Below, in pieces: positions 19,863 to 28,276 of a stretch of DNA of 64,000 nucleotides. Origin of the DNA: Nocardia jejuensis NBRC 103114 (GTDB lineage Bacteria; Actinomycetota; Actinomycetes; Mycobacteriales; Mycobacteriaceae). Positions within the stretch are counted from its first letter, which is position 1. Each line of letters begins with the position of its first letter. The position numbers were made by a program, and so were the translations under genes. Under the pieces are notes generated by a model. That model did no database searches and had not been told where the DNA came from. It saw only the letters and a program-made list of their open reading frames with translations. The stretch covers positions 62,001 to 126,000 of the forward strand of contig NZ_BDBU01000021.1 of NCBI RefSeq assembly GCF_001613145.1, given 5' to 3'.

Positions 19863-20540
19863 TCATTCCAAGCCCTGCTCGATCGCGTACCGGGTGAGCT
19901 CCACCCGGTTGGCGAGCTGAAGTTTGCGCAGCGTGGACTGCACGTGATTCTCGACCGTGCGGTGGCTGAGCCCGAGCCGGGTGGCGATCTGCTTGGCGGC
20001 CAGCCCTTTCGCGACCATGCGCAGCACCTCGGTTTCCCGATCCGTCAGCGCGGGGCGATGCGGTTCGTCGCGTTCCGCGGGGGTGTTGGCGATGCGCCGG
20101 AATTCACCGAGGACGAGCCCGGCCAGTCCGGGGGTGAACACGGCCTGACCGGCCGCGGTGGCCCGGACGGCGTCGAGCAATTCGGTCGCGGAGGCGCTCT
20201 TGACCAGGTAGCCGGTCGCCCCGGCCTTGATGGCGTCCAGCACGTCGTCGCGCTCGGCGGACGCGGAGAGCACCAGCACCCGGGTGTGCGGGGACACCCG
20301 CAGCACCTCGGCGGTGGCGTCGGCCCCGTTGCCGTCGGGGAGATGCATGTCCATCAGCACGACGGTGGGCTGCACGGCCGCCGCGCGCCGACCGGCCGCC
20401 CCCACGCTGTCGGCGGTCGCGACCACGTCGAACCCGGATTCGGCGAGGTCGCGCGCCACCCCGTCACGCCAGATCGGGTGGTCGTCGACCACCATGATCG
20501 AGATCTTCGCGGCGGTCTGCTGCTCCGCGCTGTCGGACAT
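19863..20540 (-). CDS. NarL/LuxR-family response regulator
   Basis: A 225-residue DNA-binding response regulator, partner of the histidine kinase immediately upstream. The receiver domain has the acidic pair in IMVVDDHPIWRDG, the phospho-acceptor Asp in VVLMDMHLPDG, Ser in VLVLSASAE and Lys in GYLVKSASATEL. The C-terminal GerE helix-turn-helix is LTDRETEVLRMVAKGLAAKQIATRLGLSHRTVENH. The start MSDSAEQQT at 20540 has GGAGGTAGCG directly upstream; this ribosome site overlaps the kinase stop codon, so translation is coupled. Target genes are unknown; the envelope genes nearby are candidates. Confidence 0.93.
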   Translation of the reverse strand: MSDSAEQQTAAKISIMVVDDHPIWRDGVARDLAESGFDVVATADSVGAAGRRAAAVQPTVVLMDMHLPDGNGADATAEVLRVSPHTRVLVLSASAERDDVLDAIKAGATGYLVKSASATELLDAVRATAAGQAVFTPGLAGLVLGEFRRIANTPAERDEPHRPALTDRETEVLRMVAKGLAAKQIATRLGLSHRTVENHVQSTLRKLQLANRVELTRYAIEQGLE

Positions 20541-20542
20541 CG

Positions 20543-21709
20543 CTACCTCCACTGCTTGCGTGGTATCCGGAATTCCCATTCCGCCCCGTCGTCGCCGGTC
20601 TCGAAAAGCAGCTGCGCGGTCCCGTCGATGGCGGCGATACGCCCCAGGATGGACCGCGAAACCCCCATCCGCCCTTGATCTTCCGCCTCGGCGAGCCGAC
20701 CCGGTCGAATGCCGGGCCCGTCGTCGCGAACGCTGACGATCAGCTCGTCACCGGTATCCTCCAGCAGCACATAGGCTTTCGCGCCCGGTCCGGCGTGCTG
20801 CACGACATTGGCGAGCGCGGCGGCCACGGCGGCGGAGATCTCCCGGGCCTCGAACCGCCCGATCGGAACCCGCTCACCCGGCGTGGAGACGAACACCGAG
20901 GGGCTGGCCTGCGCGGTCAGCAGCGGGCGCAGGTCGGTCTCGGCTCCGCCGTGATCGGCCCGATGCCCCTGTTCGGAGATCAGCACCCGCAGCGCCACCT
21001 CCTGCTCACCTGCCCGTTGCGCCAATTCGGCTGTGGGACCACCGATCTCGCTACCTCGGCGGGTGATGTAGCTGAGCACCTGGAGCACCCCGTCGTGCAC
21101 TTCCCGGGCGAGACGCTCGCGCTCCTGCGTGGCGGCGGTGAGCCGCAGCGCGCGCTGCAACTGCTCCTGCGCCCGGCGCGCGGTATTGGAGGCCAGCCCG
21201 AGTGCCAGCCCGACCGAAACCAGCACGGGCGCGGTGGCGTCGCGCCACACGTCCAGTTCCCACTGCGCCCGCGTGGTGATGACGGCGGTGGCGATCAGCA
21301 GACCCGAGGCGATGCCGCCGAGCGGACCCCACAGAATGGCGGAGGACATCACCGCGTTGGCCGCCCACAACGTGGTGGGCAGCGTCTGATGTCCGTGGTA
21401 CCAGTCGTAATCCGCGATCAGCCGGGTCGCGAAGATCAGCGCGATGACCACCACGTGATCGCCGATGACGACCGCGGTCCGCACCCGCGCCAGATCCCGG
21501 AAGTGCCACTGCGACAACAGCACCGCCGATACCCCCGACCACACCGCCATCAGCGCGATCAGCACCCAGCTCAGCTGCTGATTGGTGTAGTGCGGCGCGG
21601 ACGCGATCTGCTGCCCCACCGCGTACAGCAGGGTGACCAGCCGGAACGCCTGCGCCGCCCGCCACAGCGGGGCGGTGGCGACCTCGTCCGGATCGGGTTC
21701 AGCCGGCAT
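20543..21709 (-). CDS. Sensor histidine kinase (MacS/NarX-like, HisKA_3 type)
   Basis: A 388-residue membrane kinase. The N-terminal half has about six hydrophobic spans (SWVLIALMAVWSGVSAVLL, TAVVIGDHVVVIALIF and others) with almost no extracytoplasmic domain, so it may sense a membrane signal. The phosphorylated His is in REVHDGVLQVLSYI, typical of HisKA_3 kinases; the ATPase has an N-box AALANVVQHAG and G-box RDDGPGIRPG. It lies 8 nt after the AI-2E permease and 2 nt before the response regulator, so the three form an operon. The actinobacterial MacS family fits best. The stimulus is unknown. Confidence 0.92.
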   Translation of the reverse strand: MPAEPDPDEVATAPLWRAAQAFRLVTLLYAVGQQIASAPHYTNQQLSWVLIALMAVWSGVSAVLLSQWHFRDLARVRTAVVIGDHVVVIALIFATRLIADYDWYHGHQTLPTTLWAANAVMSSAILWGPLGGIASGLLIATAVITTRAQWELDVWRDATAPVLVSVGLALGLASNTARRAQEQLQRALRLTAATQERERLAREVHDGVLQVLSYITRRGSEIGGPTAELAQRAGEQEVALRVLISEQGHRADHGGAETDLRPLLTAQASPSVFVSTPGERVPIGRFEAREISAAVAAALANVVQHAGPGAKAYVLLEDTGDELIVSVRDDGPGIRPGRLAEAEDQGRMGVSRSILGRIAAIDGTAQLLFETGDDGAEWEFRIPRKQWR

Positions 21710-21717
21710 GGGCCGGA

Positions 21718-23013
21718 TCAGTCGGCGGTGTCACCGGCGGGCTTCGCGATGTCGGGCGGATCGCCGCTCTCGTTGCGGTACAGCTCCACCCGGTGCGGGA
21801 CCGGCACCTCGAACCTGTCCGGGTCCGGATCGCGGTCCGGTTCGGCGCTGTACATGGGTTTGTCCGGATCTCCGGTGTTCAGATCCTCGTACAGCTCCTC
21901 GGGTGAATCCGCGAGCAGCGAACGAACAGCGGTATTGAGCACGGCCACGAACGGGACCGCGAGCAGACCGCCCGCGATTCCGGCCAGCACCACACCGACC
22001 GCGATGGCCAGCACCACGGCCAGCGGATGGATGCGCACCGCGCGCCCCATCAGGAGTGGTTGCAGCACATGCCCTTCCAGCTGCATGACCGCGACGGTGA
22101 TGCCCAGCACGATGAGCGCGGTGACGAAACCCTTGGTCATGAGCGCGATGAACACCGCGACCGATCCGGCCAGGAAGGAGCCGATGATCGGGATGAACGC
22201 GCCGATGAACACCAGCGAGGCCAGCGGCAGTGCCAGCGGCACATTGAGGATGGCCAGGCCCGCGCCGATGCCGATGGCGTCCACGCCCGCGACCAGCACG
22301 GTGGCGCGCACGAATCCGGTCAGCGTTCCGAAGCCCAGACGCCCTGCGGTGCGCACCTTCTCGCGCTGCGGGGTCGGGACGATCCGGGTGATGAAGGTCC
22401 AGATCTGATCCCCGCCGTAGAGGAAGAAGATGAGGATGAACAGGGTCAGGAACGTCCCGGTGAAGAACTCGCCGATCACGGTGGCGGTGGTGAGCGCGCC
22501 GCTGGTGAGCGAGTCCTGATTCGATTCGACGGTCTTGAGGATATTGTCGCCCGCGGTGCGGATCTGTTCGGTGCTCAGGTGCAGCGGCCCGTTGATCAGC
22601 CAGTCCTGGATCTTGTGGACGCTGTCCTTGAACTCGTCGGACAGTTGCGGCACGCCGACCACGAACTGTTCCACGACGAAGGTCATGATTCCGGCGAGCA
22701 GTCCGAGCGAACCCATCAGCGCGACGAACACGCCCAGGGACCGGGGCACCCCGAGTCGCTGCATCATGTCCACCAGCGGCGCGAGCAGCGCGGCGCCAAG
22801 CAGCGCGATGGACAGCGGAATGGTGACGGTGGACAGCCGATGCGCCAGCCAGGCCACCGCGAGCACGGCGGCCAGGATGATGAGCAGCCGCCATGACCAT
22901 TCGGAGGCTCTGCGCACGAACGGATGTACCGACGCGGCATCGGCATTCGAACCCGGCCGGCGCACCCCGTCCGATTTGCCGGATTGTGCAGACGTTGCCT
23001 GGACCTCGCTCAC
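21718..23013 (-). CDS. AI-2E family transporter (Rv0205-type permease)
   Basis: A 431-residue inner-membrane protein of the AI-2E/YhhQ-PerM family, whose substrates are mostly unknown. Paired N-terminal hydrophobic segments (WRLLIILAAVLAVAWLAH, VTIPLSIALLGAALLAPLVD) precede a long soluble helical part (residues about 120-200), then five or six further spans, including the family segment LPLASLVFIGAFIPIIGSFLAGS and LEGHVLQPLLMGRAVRIHPLAV. An acidic, Asp/Pro-rich cytosolic tail closes it. It leads the kinase/regulator operon, which suggests a functional connection with the signal sensed. A homologue in the same neighbourhood is recalled from mycobacteria. Divergent from the cyclase gene by 92 bp. 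Confidence 0.9.
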   Translation of the reverse strand: MSEVQATSAQSGKSDGVRRPGSNADAASVHPFVRRASEWSWRLLIILAAVLAVAWLAHRLSTVTIPLSIALLGAALLAPLVDMMQRLGVPRSLGVFVALMGSLGLLAGIMTFVVEQFVVGVPQLSDEFKDSVHKIQDWLINGPLHLSTEQIRTAGDNILKTVESNQDSLTSGALTTATVIGEFFTGTFLTLFILIFFLYGGDQIWTFITRIVPTPQREKVRTAGRLGFGTLTGFVRATVLVAGVDAIGIGAGLAILNVPLALPLASLVFIGAFIPIIGSFLAGSVAVFIALMTKGFVTALIVLGITVAVMQLEGHVLQPLLMGRAVRIHPLAVVLAIAVGVVLAGIAGGLLAVPFVAVLNTAVRSLLADSPEELYEDLNTGDPDKPMYSAEPDRDPDPDRFEVPVPHRVELYRNESGDPPDIAKPAGDTAD

Positions 23014-23092
23014 GCTGCGAGCCTACTGGCTCCGGCCCACATTGCCGGGTTCTCCACATGCGCGCAGTTCCAGCGCGAGAGCCGAGTGCAGC

Positions 23093-23098
23093 TAGATT
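23093..23098 (+). promoter_or_regulatory. Candidate -10 element of leaderless cyclase transcript
   Basis: TAGATT fits TANNNT and ends 7 nt before the GTG at 23106. No Shine-Dalgarno is present, so the mRNA probably starts at the initiation codon. Confidence 0.45.
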
Positions 23099-23105
23099 GG
23101 TGATC

Positions 23106-24656
23106 GTGTCAGCGCCCTTGGAAGCGGTCAAACAGACCATGCGAACCCGCTGGCCGCTGTACCTCGCATCGATGCTCGCGGCCAACGCGTTCGGTGCTGT
23201 CCTGGTGTGGGCGTTCATCCAGTACGGGTTGCCCGTTCCGGAAGGTGGCACGAGTGCGACACGGCAGACCGGGCTGCTGATTCCGGCACTGGTCTTCGCC
23301 GTCGGCGGCGTGCTGAGCGTGACCTCCTCGGCGCTCATGCTGCGGCCGGTCATGCGCTGGCAATTGCGCGGCGGCCCGCCCAGTCGTCAGGAACAGATGG
23401 CCGCGCTGCACGCTCCGCTGCGGCAGGCGATCCTGCACCTGGTGCTGTGGCTGGTGGGCGGCGCGGTGCTGGCCTCGCTGATCATCGTGCGCGATCGACA
23501 GCTGGCCGCGGCGGTGATCGTCACCGAATGCATGGCCGCCACCATCGTTTTCGGCTTCACCTACATGCTGGGCGAGCGAATTCTGCGACCGGTCGCCGCC
23601 GAGGCGCTGACCATGGGCGCGTTCGACCACTCCCTGACCCCGGGTGTCGGCACCCGGATGGCCATGACCTGGGGCATGGGCACCTTCGCCCCGACGATTG
23701 CCATCGTGCTGCTGTGCGTCACGCAGATTTCCTCGCGAGTGCAATTTTCCGCGCAGTCGCTGGCGGTCTCGATTCTGCTGCTCTGCGGTGTGGTGATCAT
23801 GCAGGCACTGGCTCTTTCCATGCTCACCGGTTCGAGTATTTCCGATCCGATTCGCCAGCTCAGCCAGGCCATCGACCGGGTGCAGGAAGGCGCCCGGGAT
23901 GTTCAGGTGGAAGTTTTCGACGGTTCGGAAATCGGCCTGCTGCAGGTCGGCTTCAACCGAATGATGGGGGAAGCCGCCAAACGCCGTGAACTCCAGGAAT
24001 TGTTCGGCCAGCACGTCGGTGAGGATGTTGCCCGGCGAGCGCTGGACTACGGCACCGAACTCGGTGGTGAAACCCGATTCGTCGCGGTGTTGTTCGTGGA
24101 TATGGTGGGTTCCACCGCGACCGCGGCGGAACGCCCGCCGACCGAGGTCGTCAACCTGCTCAACGAGTTCTTCCGCGTCGTGGTCGATGTGATCGACCGG
24201 CATCACGGCCTGATCAACAAATTCATGGGTGATGCCGCCCTGGCCATCTTCGGTGCGCCGCTGGACCGCCCCGACGCACCGACCGCGGCCCTGGCCGCCG
24301 CCCGTGAGCTGCGCGAAGCCCTGCGCGAGGTGCAGGGGCTGGATATCGGCATCGGCGTCTCGGCCGGGCTCGCGGTGGCCGGCAATATCGGTGCGGCGAA
24401 TCGTTTCGAATACACCGTGATCGGCGACCCGGTCAACGAGGCTTCACGTCTGACCGAACTCGCGAAAGATCGTCCCGAACGCGTATTGACATCGTCGAGC
24501 GCTCTGTATTTCGCGGACCGTTCCGAACAGTTCCATTGGGTGACCGGTGAAGATGTCCAGCTCCGCGGCCGTCGGCGGAAAACCCGTCTGGCCTGGCCCA
24601 AGGAAAGTATGGGCCCTGCGGATGAAGACGAGGGCACAATCGGTTCGTTAGGCTGA
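23106..24656 (+). CDS. Membrane-bound class III adenylate cyclase with HAMP
   Basis: A 516-residue cyclase producing cAMP from ATP. Six membrane spans cover residues 15-260. A HAMP linker follows (ISDPIRQLSQAIDRVQEGARDVQVEVFDGSEIG). The catalytic domain has the first metal Asp in FVDMVGST, substrate Lys and second metal Asp in NKFMGDAALAIFG, the adenine-selecting Asp in IGDPVNEASRL, and a transition-state Asn/Arg in the last segment. The architecture matches the mycobacterial Rv3645/Rv1318c group. GTG 23106 is preferred because a TANNNT box lies 7 nt upstream; GTG 23100 is in frame too. The YbhN-like gene follows after 4 nt, likely co-transcribed. Confidence 0.92.
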   Translation: MSAPLEAVKQTMRTRWPLYLASMLAANAFGAVLVWAFIQYGLPVPEGGTSATRQTGLLIPALVFAVGGVLSVTSSALMLRPVMRWQLRGGPPSRQEQMAALHAPLRQAILHLVLWLVGGAVLASLIIVRDRQLAAAVIVTECMAATIVFGFTYMLGERILRPVAAEALTMGAFDHSLTPGVGTRMAMTWGMGTFAPTIAIVLLCVTQISSRVQFSAQSLAVSILLLCGVVIMQALALSMLTGSSISDPIRQLSQAIDRVQEGARDVQVEVFDGSEIGLLQVGFNRMMGEAAKRRELQELFGQHVGEDVARRALDYGTELGGETRFVAVLFVDMVGSTATAAERPPTEVVNLLNEFFRVVVDVIDRHHGLINKFMGDAALAIFGAPLDRPDAPTAALAAARELREALREVQGLDIGIGVSAGLAVAGNIGAANRFEYTVIGDPVNEASRLTELAKDRPERVLTSSSALYFADRSEQFHWVTGEDVQLRGRRRKTRLAWPKESMGPADEDEGTIGSLG

Positions 24657-24660
24657 CGAC

Positions 24661-25797
24661 GTGACGGCCCATGGTGACCTGGCCGGCGAACCAGCGCCGC
24701 CCGCGGAGAACGCGCGCCGCGGCAGGTTCTGGTGGGCCAAATGGGTTATCGGAGTCGCGCTCGTGGCGCTGCTGATTTCCGAAGGCGCATATCTCTATCC
24801 GCGACTGCACGAATCCTGGCAGAACCTCACCGAAATCCATTGGGGATGGGTGGTGGCCGCGGTCTGGATGCAGGCGATTTCCATGAGCGGATACGGCCGC
24901 ATCCAGAAACAACTGCTGCACGCCGGCGGCGTGGAGGTCAGCCAGCGCAAGTCGGTGTCGGTGGTCTACGGCTCGACCGGAATGGCGCTGACGCTGCCCG
25001 CGGGGCAGGTCTTCTCGACCGCCTTCACCTATCGGCAGATGCGACGGTGGGGCGCGGCGCCGATCCTGGCGTCCTGGCAGCTGGTGATGTCCGGCGTGGT
25101 CGCGGCCGCCGGACTGGCGGTGCTCGGCGTGGTCGGCGCGATGCTGGCCGGGGACCGGATCGGCCCGACCAAGGTGATCCTGTGGCTGGGCGCGGTGGTC
25201 CTGCTGATCTGGGCGTTCAATTTCATCTCCCGCCACCCCGGCGGCATCGAGGGCGTGCTGCGGCGAATCCTGCAGCTGGTCAACCGGATTCGGCACCGGC
25301 CCGCCGATGAGGGCATGGGCAAGGTCGCCGAGATCCTGGGCCAGCTCGAGTCGGTGGACCTGGGCAGACGCGACGGCGCGCTGGTCGCGATGTGGGCCGT
25401 GGTGCACCGCATGTCCGATGTGGCCTGCCTGGGTTTCGCCTGCTACGCGGTCGGGGCCGAGCCGCGGATCGCGGGGCTCATGCTGGTCTTCGCGGCCGGA
25501 AAGGCCGTGGGCACCATTCCTCTGGCGCCGGGCGGCATCGTCTACGTGGACGCGACGCTCATCTACTCGCTGACCGCGGTGGCCGGACTGCCCGCGGCGC
25601 AGGCCGTGGCCGCCGCGTTCCTCTACCGGCTGGTCAGCTTCATCCTGGTGGCGATCGTGGGCTGGATCGTGTTCCTGTTCCTGTTCCGCAAGCCGCACGC
25701 CGAGGACGCGGGGTACGAGCAGGAGTTCGAGCAGCAGCGCGGCATACCGCTGGTGCGCCCCAATCCCCCACCAGCCCAGGAGAATCCGGGCGTCTGA
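24661..25797 (+). CDS. YbhN/UPF0104-type flippase-like membrane protein (Rv0204c-like position)
   Basis: A 378-residue polytopic membrane protein with about eight spans. The pattern SVSVVYGSTGMALTLPAGQVFSTAFTYRQMRRWGAAP and the later FAAGKAVGTIPLAPGGIVYVDATL are characteristic of the lysylphosphatidylglycerol synthetase transmembrane/YbhN family, whose members move lipid-linked substrates or lipids across the membrane. The C-terminus is a short charged cytosolic tail. GTG at 24661 follows the cyclase stop by 4 nt. From memory a similar protein occupies the Rv0204c place next to the AI-2E permease. Its substrate is unknown; a lipid of the envelope is a fair guess. Confidence 0.82.
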   Translation: MTAHGDLAGEPAPPAENARRGRFWWAKWVIGVALVALLISEGAYLYPRLHESWQNLTEIHWGWVVAAVWMQAISMSGYGRIQKQLLHAGGVEVSQRKSVSVVYGSTGMALTLPAGQVFSTAFTYRQMRRWGAAPILASWQLVMSGVVAAAGLAVLGVVGAMLAGDRIGPTKVILWLGAVVLLIWAFNFISRHPGGIEGVLRRILQLVNRIRHRPADEGMGKVAEILGQLESVDLGRRDGALVAMWAVVHRMSDVACLGFACYAVGAEPRIAGLMLVFAAGKAVGTIPLAPGGIVYVDATLIYSLTAVAGLPAAQAVAAAFLYRLVSFILVAIVGWIVFLFLFRKPHAEDAGYEQEFEQQRGIPLVRPNPPPAQENPGV

Positions 25798-25888
25798 CCC
25801 GCGCCCATGCGCCGGTGAATCCTCATCCGGGTTCTCCGCGGTGAAGCCCGACGGGTGTCCCGGCACGAGCGCTCGGGCCGCGCGCATT

Positions 25889-25894
25889 TAAAGT
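25889..25894 (+). promoter_or_regulatory. Candidate -10 element of leaderless DUF3054 gene
   Basis: TAAAGT, 6 nt before the GTG at 25901, with no ribosome site between; a leaderless start is likely. Confidence 0.4.
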
Positions 25895-25900
25895 GTGCGC

Positions 25901-26278
25901 GTGAAGAAACTGGTTCCGTTCGTCGTCGATGCCGTGCTCGTGATCGTGTTCTGCGCGATCGGGCGCCGCAGCCACGACGAGGCCGTCGCGGTGGGACTGC
26001 TGCGCACGGTGTGGCCGTTCGCCACCGGACTGGTAGTGGGCTGGGTGATCGCCGTCGCGGTCGCCGCCGGGCGCGAGGGCGCCAGTGCCGCAAAGCGTTT
26101 CGATGGCCGCAGACTCCGCCCGACCGGTGTGATCATCTGGCTTTCCACCCTGATCGGCGGCATGCTGCTGCGCGCGGTCAGCGGTCAGGGCGTGGCCCTG
26201 AGCTTCGTCATCGTCGCCGCGACCGTGCTGGCGCTGTTCCTGCTCGGCTGGCGCGTGGCCATGAAGGCGCTGCGCTGA
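25901..26278 (+). CDS. DUF3054 small membrane protein
   Basis: A 125-residue protein beginning VKKLVPFVVDAVLVIVFCAIGRRSHDE, which is the signature of DUF3054. Four membrane spans are visible: 5-20, 30-50, 75-92 and 100-120. The conserved GRRSH motif and the RPTGVIIWLSTLIGGMLLR segment are typical. The family is common in actinobacteria and has no known function. GTG 25901 is chosen over GTG 25895 because the first fits a leaderless transcript from TAAAGT. It converges with the PBP-like gene, whose stop lies only 4 nt beyond. Confidence 0.82.
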   Translation: MKKLVPFVVDAVLVIVFCAIGRRSHDEAVAVGLLRTVWPFATGLVVGWVIAVAVAAGREGASAAKRFDGRRLRPTGVIIWLSTLIGGMLLRAVSGQGVALSFVIVAATVLALFLLGWRVAMKALR

Positions 26279-26281
26279 CCG

Positions 26282-27967
26282 CTAGTCCGGGGTCGCGAGC
26301 GCCTGCAGCAGTCGCGCCGCCATCCGGGCCGTCATATCGGCGCTGTCCACGTCGTCGATGTGAATGGCGAAGGCCAGGTCACCCATGGTGGCGACGAGCC
26401 AGCCGTTCGGCCCCGCCGTCGCGGCGAAGGCCTGCACACCCTGATACCGGTTGAGACCGGCCAACTCCGGAGCCGCCGCACCGTCACGCAGCATCGTGCG
26501 CAGCCGGTCGGTGACCTCGGGCGTGAGCGCGGGCAGTTCGGCCTCGGTGGTGGCGGGCTGACCGATCGCGATCATCGGCTTGGGCACCGAACCGTTGGCG
26601 ATGCCGGCCGCGGCGATGGCCATGCCCCAGGGGCTGGCCAGCAGCGAGTCGGCCGCATTGCCGCGGCTCACGTTCTCCGCGCCGTTCTTGCCGGTGGGCA
26701 GGCGCCCGGTGGTCTCGTCGAGGCCGGGCACCTTGAAGTCCATCCCGATCCCGAGCGCGTTGGCCGCCTCGCCGGCATCGCTGACCGAGACGTCCTGCGG
26801 GGCCTTGTTCTTGGCGACCGCGGCCATGTTCTTGAACAGCTCGATCATGCCGCCGACCGGATAGAGCCCGGTGAAGGCGACCGATCCGTGCGCACTGGCC
26901 TGACTGTTCTGCGCGACCGCGACGAGCGCGCCCGAGGACGGCTGGATGGCCACGATCGAGGCGGGCGAACCGACGCTCACCACGGCGTCCTCGGCGGCAC
27001 GCTGCAGACGCTGATCCATGGTCGCGGCGATATCGGGTCCGGGCGGGCCCTGTTCGCCGACGAGCTGGGTGACCATGCTGCCGTCGGGCTCGAACAGCTG
27101 CACGCCCCAGCCGGAATGCTTCTCGCGGTTGTCCTGCCACACCTTGGTGAGCGAATCCAGCATGGGTGACCACACGCGGCGGTCGGTGGAGATGAGCCGC
27201 GGCTGCTTCTCCATGACGACACCGGGAATCGAGGCCATGCGCGGTTCGAGGATGTTGAAGTCGCCGTCGCGCAGATTCACCGCGACGACGGGTTTGCCCT
27301 GGGAGGCCGACACCTGTTGCATCAGTGCCGCTCCGGTGATGAGCGGGGCGACCGGTTCGATGGCGTCAGCGAGCGCGTTGGCGGACCCGACCTGATCACC
27401 GGTCTTCGTCGGATCGAGCTTGATGACATTGATGGTCTGCTCGGCCATGAGCGGGGCGCCCACGATGTCGTTGACACCCGGCGACGGAACGGCGTAGGTG
27501 CGCACCAGTTTCGCGGTGCGCTTGGAGTCGAGCTGCGGCATGATGATCGACGGATCCCAGGAGATGCGCCAGCCGACACTGAGTTTGCGCACGGTGCCCT
27601 GCAGGTCGTACTTCCAGTTGCGGTTCTCGCCGAAGTTCCAGGCGGCGGTCATGCTGAAGAGTCCGGTGGTGCCGTCCAGCCCGATGTACTGGGCCAGGTC
27701 GTAATCGGGCTTACCCGGATCGAGTCCGCTGAAAACTTGCTTCAGCGTTGCCGAAGCACCACTCGGGTACGACGTCAGTCCCGCTGCGCCGTCGTAGTCC
27801 TTTTTGTCGAGCAGTGCGGCAAACCGTTCCACGACTGCTTCCGCGCCCGTCGTCCGTTCCCGAAAAGTGCATGACCCCATCGCGATCGCGATGGCGATGA
27901 CGCCCGCGAGCACGATGGCGCCGCGTATCCGGAAGCGGCGGGATCCCCACACATCCATATCGCCCAC
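26282..27967 (-). CDS. PBP-lipo-like protein with lost catalytic motifs
   Basis: A 561-residue lipoprotein-like penicillin-binding protein homologue. The N-terminus has a hydrophobic signal and lipobox-like AMGSC (Cys at 33). An NTF2-like MecA_N domain follows (VERFAALLDKKDYDGAAGL to residue 150), then a PBP dimerisation region, then a transpeptidase-like domain from about residue 300. The expected SxxK in a YPPGSTFK context reads YPVGGMIELFKN here, the SxN is not apparent, and the KTG segment reads FAATAGPNGWLV. So it looks catalytically inactive. It may act as a scaffold or sensor in peptidoglycan synthesis. Start GTG 27967 or ATG 27958; neither is settled. Confidence 0.78.
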   Translation of the reverse strand: MGDMDVWGSRRFRIRGAIVLAGVIAIAIAMGSCTFRERTTGAEAVVERFAALLDKKDYDGAAGLTSYPSGASATLKQVFSGLDPGKPDYDLAQYIGLDGTTGLFSMTAAWNFGENRNWKYDLQGTVRKLSVGWRISWDPSIIMPQLDSKRTAKLVRTYAVPSPGVNDIVGAPLMAEQTINVIKLDPTKTGDQVGSANALADAIEPVAPLITGAALMQQVSASQGKPVVAVNLRDGDFNILEPRMASIPGVVMEKQPRLISTDRRVWSPMLDSLTKVWQDNREKHSGWGVQLFEPDGSMVTQLVGEQGPPGPDIAATMDQRLQRAAEDAVVSVGSPASIVAIQPSSGALVAVAQNSQASAHGSVAFTGLYPVGGMIELFKNMAAVAKNKAPQDVSVSDAGEAANALGIGMDFKVPGLDETTGRLPTGKNGAENVSRGNAADSLLASPWGMAIAAAGIANGSVPKPMIAIGQPATTEAELPALTPEVTDRLRTMLRDGAAAPELAGLNRYQGVQAFAATAGPNGWLVATMGDLAFAIHIDDVDSADMTARMAARLLQALATPD

Positions 27968-28276
27968 TCTTCACTCTTGCCACATCAGCAACAGGACCAC
28001 GGTACCGCGTGCGGAAGCCCCGCGGTCTCACCTTTCCACCAGGCGTGTTCGTACTCCGCACCACCATAGTGCCGATTTTGGTCGAGAGGGACCAGTTACA
28101 TGATCACCGGTCGGTTACGGAGCCGGCGCGTTCGCGTCGTTCCGTACCGAGTAGTTCGCACTGGTGACACCCCGTGGACCGGTTCATCCCAACCCCGTTC
28201 TCCCAGAGCGCAATCCCGCTGCGAAGAATCGACGTAATCTTGTAATCAGCATTACAACTCCATGCAGTGAGCGAGA
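27968..28276. other. Divergent regulatory region (PBP-like / putative RHH gene)
   Basis: About 310 bp between divergent genes. The right part holds the palindrome at 28240-28257. Other short frames here are shadows. The PBP-like gene promoter should also be here but no good hexamer pair was found. Confidence 0.5.
28240..28257. promoter_or_regulatory. Perfect 18-bp palindromic operator candidate
   Basis: TTGTAAT, 4 nt CAGC, ATTACAA: a perfect inverted repeat, 20 nt before the start of the putative DNA-binding gene. Upstream GTAATC at 28234-28239 repeats the half-site in direct orientation. It resembles an autoregulated operator; the binding protein is not known. Confidence 0.6.
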
